From positions 2,499,605 to 2,563,604 of the forward strand of contig UGSS01000002.1 of NCBI GenBank assembly GCA_900454475.1: a DNA stretch of 64,000 nt. Reading direction: 5' to 3'. The notes beneath the pieces are model-generated. The model made no database searches, had not been told where the DNA came from, and worked only from the letters and a program-made list of their open reading frames with translations. The position numbers and the translations under genes are program-made. Each line of letters opens with the position of its first letter. Position 1 is the stretch's first letter. Below are positions 38,561-47,636 of the stretch, piece after piece. The stretch comes from [Pasteurella] mairii. Its GTDB lineage: Bacteria; Pseudomonadota; Gammaproteobacteria; Enterobacterales; Pasteurellaceae.

Positions 38561-40048
38561 TTATTTATAAGCCATTTCATTCCAACGTAATTGGTTTTTG
38601 AAATCGCTTAATTTGGTTTCTGCATGAATATGTAAAAATTCAATATCTAGGTATTCGGCGAACATCTGTAGCATTTCGGCGTCAATATCCAAGCTAAACA
38701 CACTGTGATGTGCACCGCCGGCAAGTACCCAAGCCTGTGTGCCGATATCAAAATTTGGCTTTAATTTCCAAAAGGCGTGGCCTACGGGTAATTTAGGCAT
38801 AGCTTGTGGTTTTTCTACCGCTTCTAAATCAGCAACGATCATTCTAAATCGATTTCCCATATCGACAATTGTGGTATTAATAGCGTTGCCACATTTTGAG
38901 CTGAAAATCAGGCGAGTAGGATCTTCTTTTCCTCCAATACCAAGTGGTTGAATATCAAGTAACGGTTTATCTTCGGCAATTGAGGGACAAACTTCTAACA
39001 TATGTGCGCCTAGCACTAATTCGTTTTGTTCATCTAGATTGTAGGTGTAGTCTTCCATAAAAGAAGTTCCTTTTGTTAGACCATAACTCATTACTTTCAA
39101 TGCTCGGACTAAGGCGGCGGTTTTCCAATCACCTTCTGCACCAAAACCATAACCTTGTTGCATCAAACGCTGTACAGCTAACCCCGGCAATTGCTTTAAT
39201 CCATTAAGATTTTCAAAGGTATCGGTGAAGGCATGAAAACCGCCTTCTTCTAAAAAAGTTTTTAAACCGAGTTCAATCTTGGCACTGTCTAAAAGTGCGG
39301 TACGTTTTTCGCCATTTTCTTTAAGACAATCGACTAATTGATAGCTTTTTTCATATTCTGCGACCAATTGTTGTGCATCTTGTTCGGATACTTGATTGAT
39401 GTATTCTGCTAATTGATAAACACCATATCCGTTGACACTGTAGCCAAATTTAATTTGTGCTTCAACTTTATCGCCTTCAGTAACAGCGACTTCACGCATA
39501 TTGTCACCAAATCGCGCAATTTTTAAGTGTTTTTGATCGTAAATAGCCGTGCTTACGCGCATCCAACGATCCAGTTTTTGTCTTACGCTTTCACTTTGCC
39601 AATGTCCTACTAGGATAGTTTTAGGTTTACGTAGCCTTGCGGTAAGAAAACCGAATTCACGATCACCGTGGGCAGTTTGGTGTAAGTTCATGTAATTCAT
39701 ATCAATTTCATTCCAAGGAATTGTTGGATAAAATTGCGTATGGAATTGTAAGAGAGGTTTGGTTAATTGTGATAAGCCGGCAATCCACATTTTTGCTGGT
39801 GAAAAAGTATGCATCCAAGCCATTATACCGATACAAACATCCGTATTATTGGCAGCTTGGCATAAACGTAAAATATCATCTGGTGTTGTTGCTAATTCTT
39901 TTAATTTTATTTGTACAAAAGGGCGTTGTTGGTTTAGATATTGCGTGACTTGTTGTGCATGTTGTTGGACTTGTTTTAGCGCTTCCTCTCCATAGAGATG
40001 TTGGCTACCAACCACGAACCACACTTCTAATTTTTTGATAAACTCCAT
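38561..40048 (-). CDS. araA: L-arabinose isomerase
   Basis: This 495-residue cytoplasmic enzyme converts L-arabinose to L-ribulose, with Mn2+. FVVGSQHLYGEEAL at the N-terminus, WMHTFSPAKMWI, GEGDWKTAAL-like (GAEGDWKTAALVRALKVM) and AGGAHHSVFSLDID carry the substrate and metal residues. It lies 38 bp after araB and is the last gene of the block. A perfect uptake signal sits inside it (about 39292). No araD follows. Confidence 0.96.
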   Translation of the reverse strand: MEFIKKLEVWFVVGSQHLYGEEALKQVQQHAQQVTQYLNQQRPFVQIKLKELATTPDDILRLCQAANNTDVCIGIMAWMHTFSPAKMWIAGLSQLTKPLLQFHTQFYPTIPWNEIDMNYMNLHQTAHGDREFGFLTARLRKPKTILVGHWQSESVRQKLDRWMRVSTAIYDQKHLKIARFGDNMREVAVTEGDKVEAQIKFGYSVNGYGVYQLAEYINQVSEQDAQQLVAEYEKSYQLVDCLKENGEKRTALLDSAKIELGLKTFLEEGGFHAFTDTFENLNGLKQLPGLAVQRLMQQGYGFGAEGDWKTAALVRALKVMSYGLTKGTSFMEDYTYNLDEQNELVLGAHMLEVCPSIAEDKPLLDIQPLGIGGKEDPTRLIFSSKCGNAINTTIVDMGNRFRMIVADLEAVEKPQAMPKLPVGHAFWKLKPNFDIGTQAWVLAGGAHHSVFSLDIDAEMLQMFAEYLDIEFLHIHAETKLSDFKNQLRWNEMAYK

Positions 40049-40086
40049 TGTCTCATTCCTTCTTTTAATTAAAATATCATGATTTC

Positions 40087-41676
40087 CTACCGCACTTTTA
40101 TTGCTGCTTGTACAACATGTAGTCCATTTTGGTAGTGCTGCATAAATGTTTTATATCCTTTCACCATTTCTTGTACTGGATAAACGGTAGTGACTTCGGC
40201 ATTCTGGAAAATATGCTGATCTAAATATTGTTCCAATGACAAATCGTTGGCTTTATGGAGATAACTTGCGAGCAATGCAATTCCCCAAGCGCCTCCTTCT
40301 GTTGCTGTTTCCATGGTTGTTATTGGAATATTTAAAGCAGATGCTAAAATTTTTGAGGCGACATTTTGTGTTTTAAAAATGCCTCCATGCGCCAAGATTT
40401 GTGTGATTTCGACTTTTTCTTGTTGAGTCAGAATGTCCATACCCAATTTCATTGCACCAAAGGCACTATACAATAGTGAACGTATAAGATTGGCGAGGTT
40501 GAAAGCACTGTGTGTTGGGTGAATAAGCAACGGACAACCACTAGATAAACCAAGGCTATGTTCACCAGAATAAAATCCGTAAGATAGTACTTGTCCACAA
40601 TCATCATCCCCTTCAAGGGCTTTGCCAAATAGGGTTTCATAAAGTTGTGTAGGGGTGTGCGAAATGTTAAACGCTGTTAAACATTCGCCAAAAATTTTCA
40701 CCCATGCATTAATATCGGTGGTGCAATTATTCGCGTGTGCCATAGCAACAGTTTTTCCTGCTGGTGTGGTCACCATATCTAAATTTTCATAAACTTGTGA
40801 GAGATTTTTTTCCAATACAATCATAGCAAAAGCTGAAGTACCGGCAGAAATATTACCAGTTCTGGCTTTGATACTGTTAGTGGCTATCATTCCAGTTCCA
40901 GCATCACCTTCCGGAGGACAAAGCGGGCAGCCTGCTTGAAGATTGCCGCTTGGATCGATTAATCTCGCGCCTTTTTCAGTTAAGTAACCAGCATTTTCTC
41001 CAGCACGTAATACTTTAGGTAAAATATTAGCGATTTTCCATGGATATTGCTTTTTGGCAATTAATTGATCAAATTTTTGTAGCATGGATTGATCATAATC
41101 ACAACTTTGTGAATTGATTGGAAACATACCAGAGGCATCGCCAATTCCTAGTACTTTTTGATCGGTCAAACACCAATGTATGTAGCCGGATAATGTTGTG
41201 AGGTAGTTAATTTGAGGAAGATGTTCTTCTTCGTTTAAAATGGCTTGGTAAAGATGTGCGATACTCCAGCGTTGAGGAATATTATGCTGAAAAAGAGCGG
41301 TCAATTTTTTGGCAGAATTTTCAGTAATATTATTACGCCAAGTCCGAAATGGGACGAGTAGTTTTTTATCGCAGTCAAAAGGCATATACCCGTGCATCAT
41401 GGCACTAATTCCAATTGCGCTGACTTTTGTGATGGATGTATGATATTTCTGTTGCACGGATTGTGCTAAATTTCGATACGCTTCCTGTAAACCCCGCCAA
41501 ATATCCTCTTCGGAGTAAGTCCAAATTTCATCCACTAATTGATTTTCCCAATCAAACCCACCTGTGGCTAGAATTGTTCCATTTTTATCAATTAAGACCG
41601 CTTTAATCCTGGTTGAGCCAAATTCTATGCCGATGGCAGTTTGTATATTAGCAATTTGTTGTAAGGTAAAATTCAT
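40087..41676 (-). CDS. araB: FGGY-family sugar kinase, probable L-ribulokinase
   Basis: This 529-residue kinase has the FGGY phosphate-binding start (GIEFGSTRIKAVLIDKNG), a central CPPEGDAGTGMIATN and NISAGTSAFAMI, and the C-terminal ATP-site region (ILAHGGIFKTQNVASKIL). By position just before araA it should phosphorylate L-ribulose. The N-terminus and core differ from the E. coli type AraB and look closer to the divergent FGGY/ATPase branch, so the substrate rests on context. AraC half-sites lie upstream. Confidence 0.75.
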   Translation of the reverse strand: MNFTLQQIANIQTAIGIEFGSTRIKAVLIDKNGTILATGGFDWENQLVDEIWTYSEEDIWRGLQEAYRNLAQSVQQKYHTSITKVSAIGISAMMHGYMPFDCDKKLLVPFRTWRNNITENSAKKLTALFQHNIPQRWSIAHLYQAILNEEEHLPQINYLTTLSGYIHWCLTDQKVLGIGDASGMFPINSQSCDYDQSMLQKFDQLIAKKQYPWKIANILPKVLRAGENAGYLTEKGARLIDPSGNLQAGCPLCPPEGDAGTGMIATNSIKARTGNISAGTSAFAMIVLEKNLSQVYENLDMVTTPAGKTVAMAHANNCTTDINAWVKIFGECLTAFNISHTPTQLYETLFGKALEGDDDCGQVLSYGFYSGEHSLGLSSGCPLLIHPTHSAFNLANLIRSLLYSAFGAMKLGMDILTQQEKVEITQILAHGGIFKTQNVASKILASALNIPITTMETATEGGAWGIALLASYLHKANDLSLEQYLDQHIFQNAEVTTVYPVQEMVKGYKTFMQHYQNGLHVVQAAIKVR

Positions 41677-41740
41677 ACTTTTCTCCTATGAGACTTTCAG
41701 AATAGTGATGTTAATAGTAATCCTGATTCTTTCGGGATGT

Positions 41741-41778
41741 TAGAGGATAAAATGCTATAAATATGGATAAAATAGCTA
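41741..41778 (-). promoter_or_regulatory. Two AraC half-sites (I1-I2 type) at the araBA promoter
   Basis: The minus strand reads TAGCTATTTTATCCATA (41778-41762) and TAGCATTTTATCCTCTA (41757-41741). These are two direct 17-mers with starts 21 bp apart. The E. coli araI1 site, as I recall it, is TAGCATTTTTATCCATA, and its I1-I2 spacing is also 21 bp. A TACTAT -10 candidate lies downstream. A TGTGA half (41791-41795) farther up may bind CRP. Confidence 0.75.
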
Positions 41779-41877
41779 CCTTATAATTCTTGTGATGGTT
41801 ATCCTGTTTTTACTATGATCGAAAAAGGTAAATTCTTTAAAAATGAAATTTTAATTGAATAAAATCAACCAGATATA

Positions 41878-42732
41878 TTATCTGGAATTACGATATTTTG
41901 AAGGGCTTAACCCCGTGTGGCGCTTGAATAAACGAGAAAAATATAATTGGTCATCATAACCTAGTTGTCTCGCTATATAGTAAATCGGGGCATTTGAGGT
42001 ATGTAGTAAATGTTGCGCTTTTATCATACGTTGTTCTTCACGCCATTTAATAATACTTGTTCCCATTTGTTGGCTAAATAAATGCGCAAGCCTTGAAGAT
42101 GACATATGAATGTGATTCGCAATTTCGATGATACTATAGTTTTTATTTAAATTATCCGTAATATAATGGCATGTTGCAAGAATACGATGATCAATCATGG
42201 TTTGCTTATTTGATGGATCAAGTCTAAAACATTTGATAAGTAGTTGTTCTAATAAGCACATTGACATATCTTCTGATAATAAATCATCAGAATTATATTC
42301 TTTCTCTATTTGTTGAAATAAACTAAGAATATTTTGATAGATTTCTTCATTAGGAATACGTAAACGTCCGACATGATTAATGGTATTCGTCCATGCTAAC
42401 CAATTAAACCACAATCCACGCGGACGAAAGTAAATCCATTGATGGTGCCAGCTTTCACTGTCTTTTGCCCGATGGTAGTAGTGTGCTGCGTTTGGTGGGA
42501 AGAGTAAAAGATCTCCTACATTGCAATCAAATGCATTTTTATCATGAAATATACGACCTTTTCCTTTAATCGTGAGATTAATAATATACCCTTTCATGCC
42601 ATTTGGACGCTTAATGATAAAGTCAAGCTGTTTATCTTTTTCAATTGGAGTACATCCAGCGACTAAATAAGCATCAAAATTGTAACCAGGAAGTAGCGGA
42701 TTGGGTTGTTTATTAATCTCACTTCTAGACAT
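41878..42732 (-). CDS. araC: Arabinose operon regulator AraC
   Basis: This 284-residue protein has a cupin-like arabinose-binding/dimer domain (about 15-165, LLLFPPNAAHYYHRAKDSES) and a C-terminal AraC/XylS double helix-turn-helix (about 185-284, ARQLGYDDQLYFSRLFKRHT). It would loop or activate at the half-sites near araB and araF. Unlike in E. coli, it lies inside the block, 8 bp after araH and reading with it. The preceding TTG at 42735 is rejected in favour of ATG 42732, with AGG upstream overlapping the araH stop. Confidence 0.9.
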   Translation of the reverse strand: MSRSEINKQPNPLLPGYNFDAYLVAGCTPIEKDKQLDFIIKRPNGMKGYIINLTIKGKGRIFHDKNAFDCNVGDLLLFPPNAAHYYHRAKDSESWHHQWIYFRPRGLWFNWLAWTNTINHVGRLRIPNEEIYQNILSLFQQIEKEYNSDDLLSEDMSMCLLEQLLIKCFRLDPSNKQTMIDHRILATCHYITDNLNKNYSIIEIANHIHMSSSRLAHLFSQQMGTSIIKWREEQRMIKAQHLLHTSNAPIYYIARQLGYDDQLYFSRLFKRHTGLSPSKYRNSR

Positions 42733-42740
42733 CAAAAAAC

Positions 42741-43715
42741 CTATGCTTTAATAATTTTTTGTTTATATTTATCAAAAATAACAGCAATAAGCAAAATTAA
42801 TCCTCTTACGACATATTGTGCAAACGGTGAAATGTTTAATAAATTCATCGCATTTTCAATCGTACCAAGAATTAGTACCCCAGCAATGATAAAAGATATT
42901 TTTGCCACACCACCATTTAATGATACACCTCCCAGTACACAAGCTGAAATTGCTACTAATTCAAATCCAATTGATGTCATTGGTTGACCGCTGGTCATTC
43001 TCGCTGCAAGAATAATACCGGCTAATGCTGAGATTATGCCTGAAATAATGAATATGATTAATTTAGTTCTATCAACATTAATCCCCGCTAGGCGAGATGC
43101 TTCCTCGTTTCCCCCGATTGCCAACGTATTTCGTCCGTAAGTTGTGCGACTGAGCAAAAATCCAAAAATACCGATACAGATAATTGTAAATAAAATTGGC
43201 AAAGGAATACCTAAAAAAGTTTGATAACCTAAGTCAAAGAATGCTTCTGTTGTGATCCCTACTGCTTTACCATCAGAAATGATATAGCCGAGTCCGCGCG
43301 CAATTTGCATACTGGCTAATGTGGTGATAAGAGAATTAATTTTGAGTTTAGCTATTACAAAACCATTGATTAAACCGATTAACGCACCTAATGATAATCC
43401 AGCAGTAATACCAAGAAAAATGCTTTGCGTGGAATTTAAGACGACTGCTGTAACGACGCCAGCACAAGCAATGACAGATGCAACTGAAAGATCGATTTCA
43501 CCAGCAGCTAGGCAGAATAGCATTCCACAAGCGACCATCCCGCTCATAGAAATAGAGAGCCCTAATCCTTTCATATTAATGACCGTTGCAAAATTAGGAA
43601 TAAAAATGCAAGAGCTAATAAAAATAACAAAGAAAATTAGCAGCATGCCATAAGAGTTCCAAATTTTAGTTAATGGACTTCCTGTGTTTTTTTGAGTTAA
43701 ATTTGTCGCATTCAT
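42741..43715 (-). CDS. araH: L-arabinose ABC transporter permease
   Basis: This 324-residue permease of the RbsC/AraH family has about ten hydrophobic segments. The EAA-like cytoplasmic loop (GGNEEASRLAGINVDRTKL) contacts AraG. It lies between araG and araC. Intact. Confidence 0.9.
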   Translation of the reverse strand: MNATNLTQKNTGSPLTKIWNSYGMLLIFFVIFISSCIFIPNFATVINMKGLGLSISMSGMVACGMLFCLAAGEIDLSVASVIACAGVVTAVVLNSTQSIFLGITAGLSLGALIGLINGFVIAKLKINSLITTLASMQIARGLGYIISDGKAVGITTEAFFDLGYQTFLGIPLPILFTIICIGIFGFLLSRTTYGRNTLAIGGNEEASRLAGINVDRTKLIIFIISGIISALAGIILAARMTSGQPMTSIGFELVAISACVLGGVSLNGGVAKISFIIAGVLILGTIENAMNLLNISPFAQYVVRGLILLIAVIFDKYKQKIIKA

Positions 43716-43730
43716 ATTATATCTCCTTAA

Positions 43731-45233
43731 TTAAGCTGCTTTAGATTCAATCATCGCCAGTTTTAGAATTCGTTCTTCCGTCGCATCAGCTCGAACGACT
43801 TCTCCTGTAATTTGTTGGTTGCGCATTACCATAACACGATCTGATAGCCCGATGACTTCTGGTAAATCACTGGAGACGACAATAATGGCGATTTTTTCTT
43901 CTGCTAATTTAGAAATCAGATCGTAAATTTCAGATTTTGCCCCGATATCAATCCCTCGCGTAGGTTCGTCAAGTAATAACACTTTAATATCTTCGGATAG
44001 CCATCGTCCCAGAATGGCTTTTTGTTGGTTACCTCCAGATAAATTAACGATAAATTGTTCAATAGATGGTGTTTTAACATTCATTTGCGTGCGTTGTTTT
44101 TCTGCATTTTCTTTTTCCCATTTGTCATTGATAATGAATTTAAGGAAGTTGTGCGAACGTCTTGCGCTAATATTAATATTTTCACCAACGGTTGCTGTTG
44201 GGATAATACCTTCTTTTTTCCTATCTTCTGGACAAAGGACGATACCGGCTTCGATAGCTTGTTTTGGAGAAGTAATTTTTTGTGGGATGCCATCTAATTC
44301 AATAGTTCCATTTGTCATCGGGTCAGCACCAAAAATAATTTTTAGCAGTTCAGAACGTCCAGCACCAACTAAACCAAATAAGCCGAGAATTTCTCCTGCT
44401 TTTACCTCTAAGTTAAAATTACCTTTTAATTTTGTGCCGGAAAGTGCGGTGATTTTTAGGCGCGTTTTTTCAAATGCGCGAGGGCGATAATGATAAATAT
44501 CACCTAAATTCCGACCGACCATGCTTTGAACGAGAATATCATTATTGATTTTACTTAAATCTGAAAAAGTTTCGATAAACTGTCCGTCTTTCAGTACAGT
44601 GATGGCATCGCTAATTTGAAAAATTTCTTCCATACGATGTGATACATAGAGAATAACTTTCCCTTCAACTTTCAACTCATTGATGACGTTAAAGAGTTTT
44701 TCAATTTCGGGCACGGATAAACTACTGGTTGGTTCGTCGAATGCAATAATTTTAGCGCCACGACTCAATGCTTTGGCAATTTCAATCATTTGCCATTGGC
44801 CAATGGATAACTCTTTTAATGGCGTCGTTGGAGCAATATTGAGTTCTAATTTGTCTAAATATTGCTGTGTTCTTGCGAGTAGGGCGGTTTGATTTACGAT
44901 GCCGAAAGCATTTGGCAGTTGTCCTAAACAGAGATTTTCTGCAACAGTCATTTCAGGAACGATATTTAATTCTTGGTAGATAATGGCAATACCGGATAAG
45001 AGGGCTTCTTTGGTGTTTTTAAACGTGAGTGTTCTACCTCCAATATGTAATTTTCCTTCAGTAGGTAAATAGTTTCCGCTTAAAATTTTTAATAAAGTGG
45101 ATTTCCCAGCACCATTTTCGCCCATAAGTGCATGAATTTGACCTTCATAACACTTAAATGAAATGTTTTGTAATGCTTTAACGCCGGGAAACGTTTTACT
45201 GATGTTATCAAATTCTAAATAAGGAACGTGCAT
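43731..45233 (-). CDS. araG: L-arabinose ABC transporter ATP-binding protein
   Basis: This 500-residue ATPase has two fused nucleotide-binding domains, as usual for sugar uptake systems of this class. The first has [12 protein letters not shown] and [20 protein letters not shown]. The second has the degenerate P-loop [11 protein letters not shown] and [20 protein letters not shown], plus [22 protein letters not shown] precedes the ATG. It is intact, in contrast to the binding protein upstream. Confidence 0.94.
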   Translation of the reverse strand: MHVPYLEFDNISKTFPGVKALQNISFKCYEGQIHALMGENGAGKSTLLKILSGNYLPTEGKLHIGGRTLTFKNTKEALLSGIAIIYQELNIVPEMTVAENLCLGQLPNAFGIVNQTALLARTQQYLDKLELNIAPTTPLKELSIGQWQMIEIAKALSRGAKIIAFDEPTSSLSVPEIEKLFNVINELKVEGKVILYVSHRMEEIFQISDAITVLKDGQFIETFSDLSKINNDILVQSMVGRNLGDIYHYRPRAFEKTRLKITALSGTKLKGNFNLEVKAGEILGLFGLVGAGRSELLKIIFGADPMTNGTIELDGIPQKITSPKQAIEAGIVLCPEDRKKEGIIPTATVGENINISARRSHNFLKFIINDKWEKENAEKQRTQMNVKTPSIEQFIVNLSGGNQQKAILGRWLSEDIKVLLLDEPTRGIDIGAKSEIYDLISKLAEEKIAIIVVSSDLPEVIGLSDRVMVMRNQQITGEVVRADATEERILKLAMIESKAA

Positions 45234-45307
45234 ACAAATTCTCCTTTACGAACCGAGCAAAGCTACCGGCCAGCTTGATAGCTCAACCAACAGCTGGATT
45301 TGAAATA

Positions 45308-46159
45308 TTACAATCCTTTTTTAGCAAGTTCTTCTTTAAAGTTGTCTCGTTTTAGGAAAACAACATCTTGAACAGCAATAAATTTTTCTGGTTTAACACC
45401 GTATTTAATCCATTTGTACAACATTTCTGTACTACGATAACCATGTATATCTGGGCTAGGTAATAGAGAGCCTAGGAAACCGGTTGGATTTGGTTTAGAA
45501 AGTTCATTTACTGCATCAACGCCATTTATCCCGATACCAACAACATTTGCTGGTTTAAAACCTTGGCCTTCGGTTGCCCTTACCCCTCCTAGCACTGTGT
45601 TATCATTCATGCCAACGATAAGCCAGTTTTTTACTTCTGGGTGCTGTACTAGCATAGAATTTGCGGCATCAAGGGCACCGGGAATATCATTACTTTTTGT
45701 TGGCGATTTATAAATTTGCTTTTCTGGAAATCCGGCTTTAATTAATGCTGAAATAGAACCTTCAGTCCGTCTTCGGGCGGTATCAAGCTCATCTACGGCG
45801 ATTACTTTTAGATCATATGCACGTGCTTTTGCTATAATTGCGGGGCCAAGTCTGGGATCCGGAGCACAAATCACAAATCCTTTGGCACCACTTGCAGCTA
45901 AATTATCAATAGCATTTAATGTCTTTTCTCCATCAGGAATGGCCATTTTAATAATTTCAACATCACCTAAATTTTTGGCTGCTTTATCTGCAAATGCCCA
46001 TTCAGTTTGAAACCAAGGTTCTTCAGGTTGTTTGACGAGATAGCCTAATTTAATTATTTCAGATGAGCTGGAATATACTGGAGTAGTGGTTAACCCAGCC
46101 ACAAGACAAGCCGATACTGTAAGAGCTGATTCGATAAATGTTCTTCTGCTTAATTTCAT
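45308..46159 (-). CDS. araF: L-arabinose-binding protein with an internal deletion
   Basis: This 283-residue periplasmic binding protein closely follows E. coli AraF (as I recall it) in LGYLVKQPEEPWFQTEWAF, DGEKTLNAIDNLAASGAKGF, SPTKSNDIPG and GINGVDAVNELSKP. The family has about 54 residues between VIAVDD and ELDTARRRT; here VIAVD runs straight into ELDTARRRT (about 45790). The missing block includes part of the sugar cleft and hinge, so binding is doubtful. The signal peptide carries a twin-arginine motif (LSRRTFIESA). The ATG 46159 has AGGGGG upstream; the frame is open to 46201 without a better start. Confidence 0.85.
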   Translation of the reverse strand: MKLSRRTFIESALTVSACLVAGLTTTPVYSSSSEIIKLGYLVKQPEEPWFQTEWAFADKAAKNLGDVEIIKMAIPDGEKTLNAIDNLAASGAKGFVICAPDPRLGPAIIAKARAYDLKVIAVDELDTARRRTEGSISALIKAGFPEKQIYKSPTKSNDIPGALDAANSMLVQHPEVKNWLIVGMNDNTVLGGVRATEGQGFKPANVVGIGINGVDAVNELSKPNPTGFLGSLLPSPDIHGYRSTEMLYKWIKYGVKPEKFIAVQDVVFLKRDNFKEELAKKGL

Positions 46160-46247
46160 ATTTACGCCCCCTGGGTTTTTATTAATATTTAACTCAATCA
46201 ATAAGATAAGTTATTGAAAGAGGTAATTCACTTATTTGGCAAGAGCC

Positions 46248-46339
46248 ATCTTAAAGAGTTTGCAAATAAAAAAATTCGATCTGGATCACATTATAAATTT
46301 ATAGCATAAAAATCCATATATTTAGCTAATCAGTACTAT
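46248..46339 (-). promoter_or_regulatory. araFGH control region: -10, CRP site and two AraC half-sites
   Basis: Reading towards araF, there are AraC-like half-sites TAGCATAAAAATCCATA (46302-46318, plus-strand orientation) and TAGCTAATCAGTACTAT (46323-46339), starts 21 bp apart. Next is a CRP site at 46272-46293, with a perfect TGTGA half and TCGAA for TCACA (AATTCGATCTGGATCACATT). Then comes TAAGAT as a -10 (46253-46248), placing CRP near -42. In E. coli araFGH, as I recall, CRP also lies next to the polymerase with AraC farther up. Confidence 0.65.
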
Positions 46340-46406
46340 TAATGACAAGAAGAAATGTGATTTTAGATAATAAAAATTACCACTCCTTTTCACCCAATAC
46401 CGATAA

Positions 46407-46535
46407 GGGCTTTTTAATAGTAGGATGATTAATGAAGAACGAATTCAATTAAAACTAAAAGGACTGAGTTCGACTGGGTTCAATATAATGTCGAAAACAG
46501 TCCTTTGAATGATTGTCTAACTTTTAGGGGCAGCG
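46407..46535 (+). pseudogene. IS3-family transposase tail and terminal repeat remnant
   Basis: The frame reads …INEERIQLKLKGLSSTGF… and stops after SKTVL. This is the typical C-terminal ending of IS3-family OrfB (…ERIQ.KL.GLSP..YR). It is followed by TGTCTAACTTTTAGGGGCA, resembling an IS150-group end. Everything upstream of about 30 codons is lost. Confidence 0.6.
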
Positions 46536-46538
46536 CAC

Positions 46539-47596
46539 GAGCCTATCCCAAATTCTGTGTAAACACCCATTTCAACTTAACGGTGATCGTTTAGACGATC
46601 ACCAAAATCAATCATAAATCGATTCATTGCCTGTTTCCAGTTTTGAATCGGTAGCATCCATTTTTTTGACACTTCTTTCATCGCCAGCCATATCACTTTA
46701 AACACCGAATCATCTGTTGGAAACACATTGCGTTTTTTGATGACTCGGCGGATAACGCTGTTTAACGATTCCACCGCATTGGTGGTATAAATCGCTTTGC
46801 GGATATCCGGAGGATAGCCAAAAAAGGTGGCGATATTTGCCCAATTTTCTTCCCAGCCTCTTACCACAAGCGGGTATTTTTCCTGCCATTTTTGCGAAAG
46901 TGCGGTCAGATTTTTTCGCGCTTGCGCCTCAGTTGGGGCTTGATAAGCCTGCTTCAAATCTGCCGTGACCGCTTTGTAATCTTTCCACGAGACATACTTC
47001 AAGCTGTTCCGCACAAAATGCACAATACAAAGCTGAATCTTCGTTTGAGGATAAACCGCATCAAGCGGTCGATTTTGCCATTCCAGCACACGTTTTTTAA
47101 CGGAATCCGTCACACGAGAAATGAGGCTGGTAGACACATCAGCATTATAGCGTTCTTTGGATATCTCAACGATTTCTTGATTACTTAACCCTTTGGCATA
47201 TAAGGCAATAATCTGCTCATCCATCCCCGTAATGCGAGTTTGGTTTTTCTTGATAAGTTGTGGTTCAAAGGTGCCATCACGGTCACGAGGGGTATCGATT
47301 TCTATCTCACTTTCATCACAAATCACGGTTTTGGACGTATAGCCATTAGTGCATTTTTGCCTTTTCGGGGCTGATGCTTTTCATAGCCAAGATGGTCAGT
47401 GAGTTCGCCATTTAGAGTAGCTTCAACCGTGATTTTTTTAAGCATGCGTGAAAACTGATTAAGGTCTTCCAGTGTTTTGAGGGGTTGGGCAAATTCTGCT
47501 GCCAAGGCGTGGAGTGGTTTTTCGTTCATAATAAAGTACCTGCGTCTGATATATTATCTCAGAAACAGGTATTTACACAATTTGGGGGATAAGCTC
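46539..47596 (-). mobile_element. IS256-family insertion sequence, degenerate copy
   Basis: The ends are inverted: GAGCCTATCCC with AAATTCTGTGTAAA on the left faces TTTACACAATTTGGGGGATA with AGCTC on the right. The element is about 1.06 kb, shorter than the usual 1.3 kb. The flanking 8 bp do not match, so no target duplication is seen. Confidence 0.85.
46577..47529 (-). pseudogene. IS256-family transposase, frameshifted and internally deleted
   Basis: The N-terminal piece (47529-47323, GELTDHLGYEKHQPRKG) and the C-terminal piece (47326-46577, from VICDESEIEIDTPRDRDG) lie in different frames. One base is missing near 47340. In addition, EWQNRPLDAVYP joins directly to QTKIQLCIVHFVRN. Intact relatives have about 65 residues between these, including the first two catalytic aspartates. 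The glutamate region (AVESLNSVIRR) remains. It cannot be active. Confidence 0.88.
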
Positions 47597-47636
47597 TAGT
47601 GTAGAGGATCAGATATATTCCTCTACATTTCTATAG

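Noticed and set aside
47323-47529. Programmed frameshift in the IS256 transposase
   Set aside because: The family uses a single frame, there is no slippery heptamer at the junction, and a second lesion is present.
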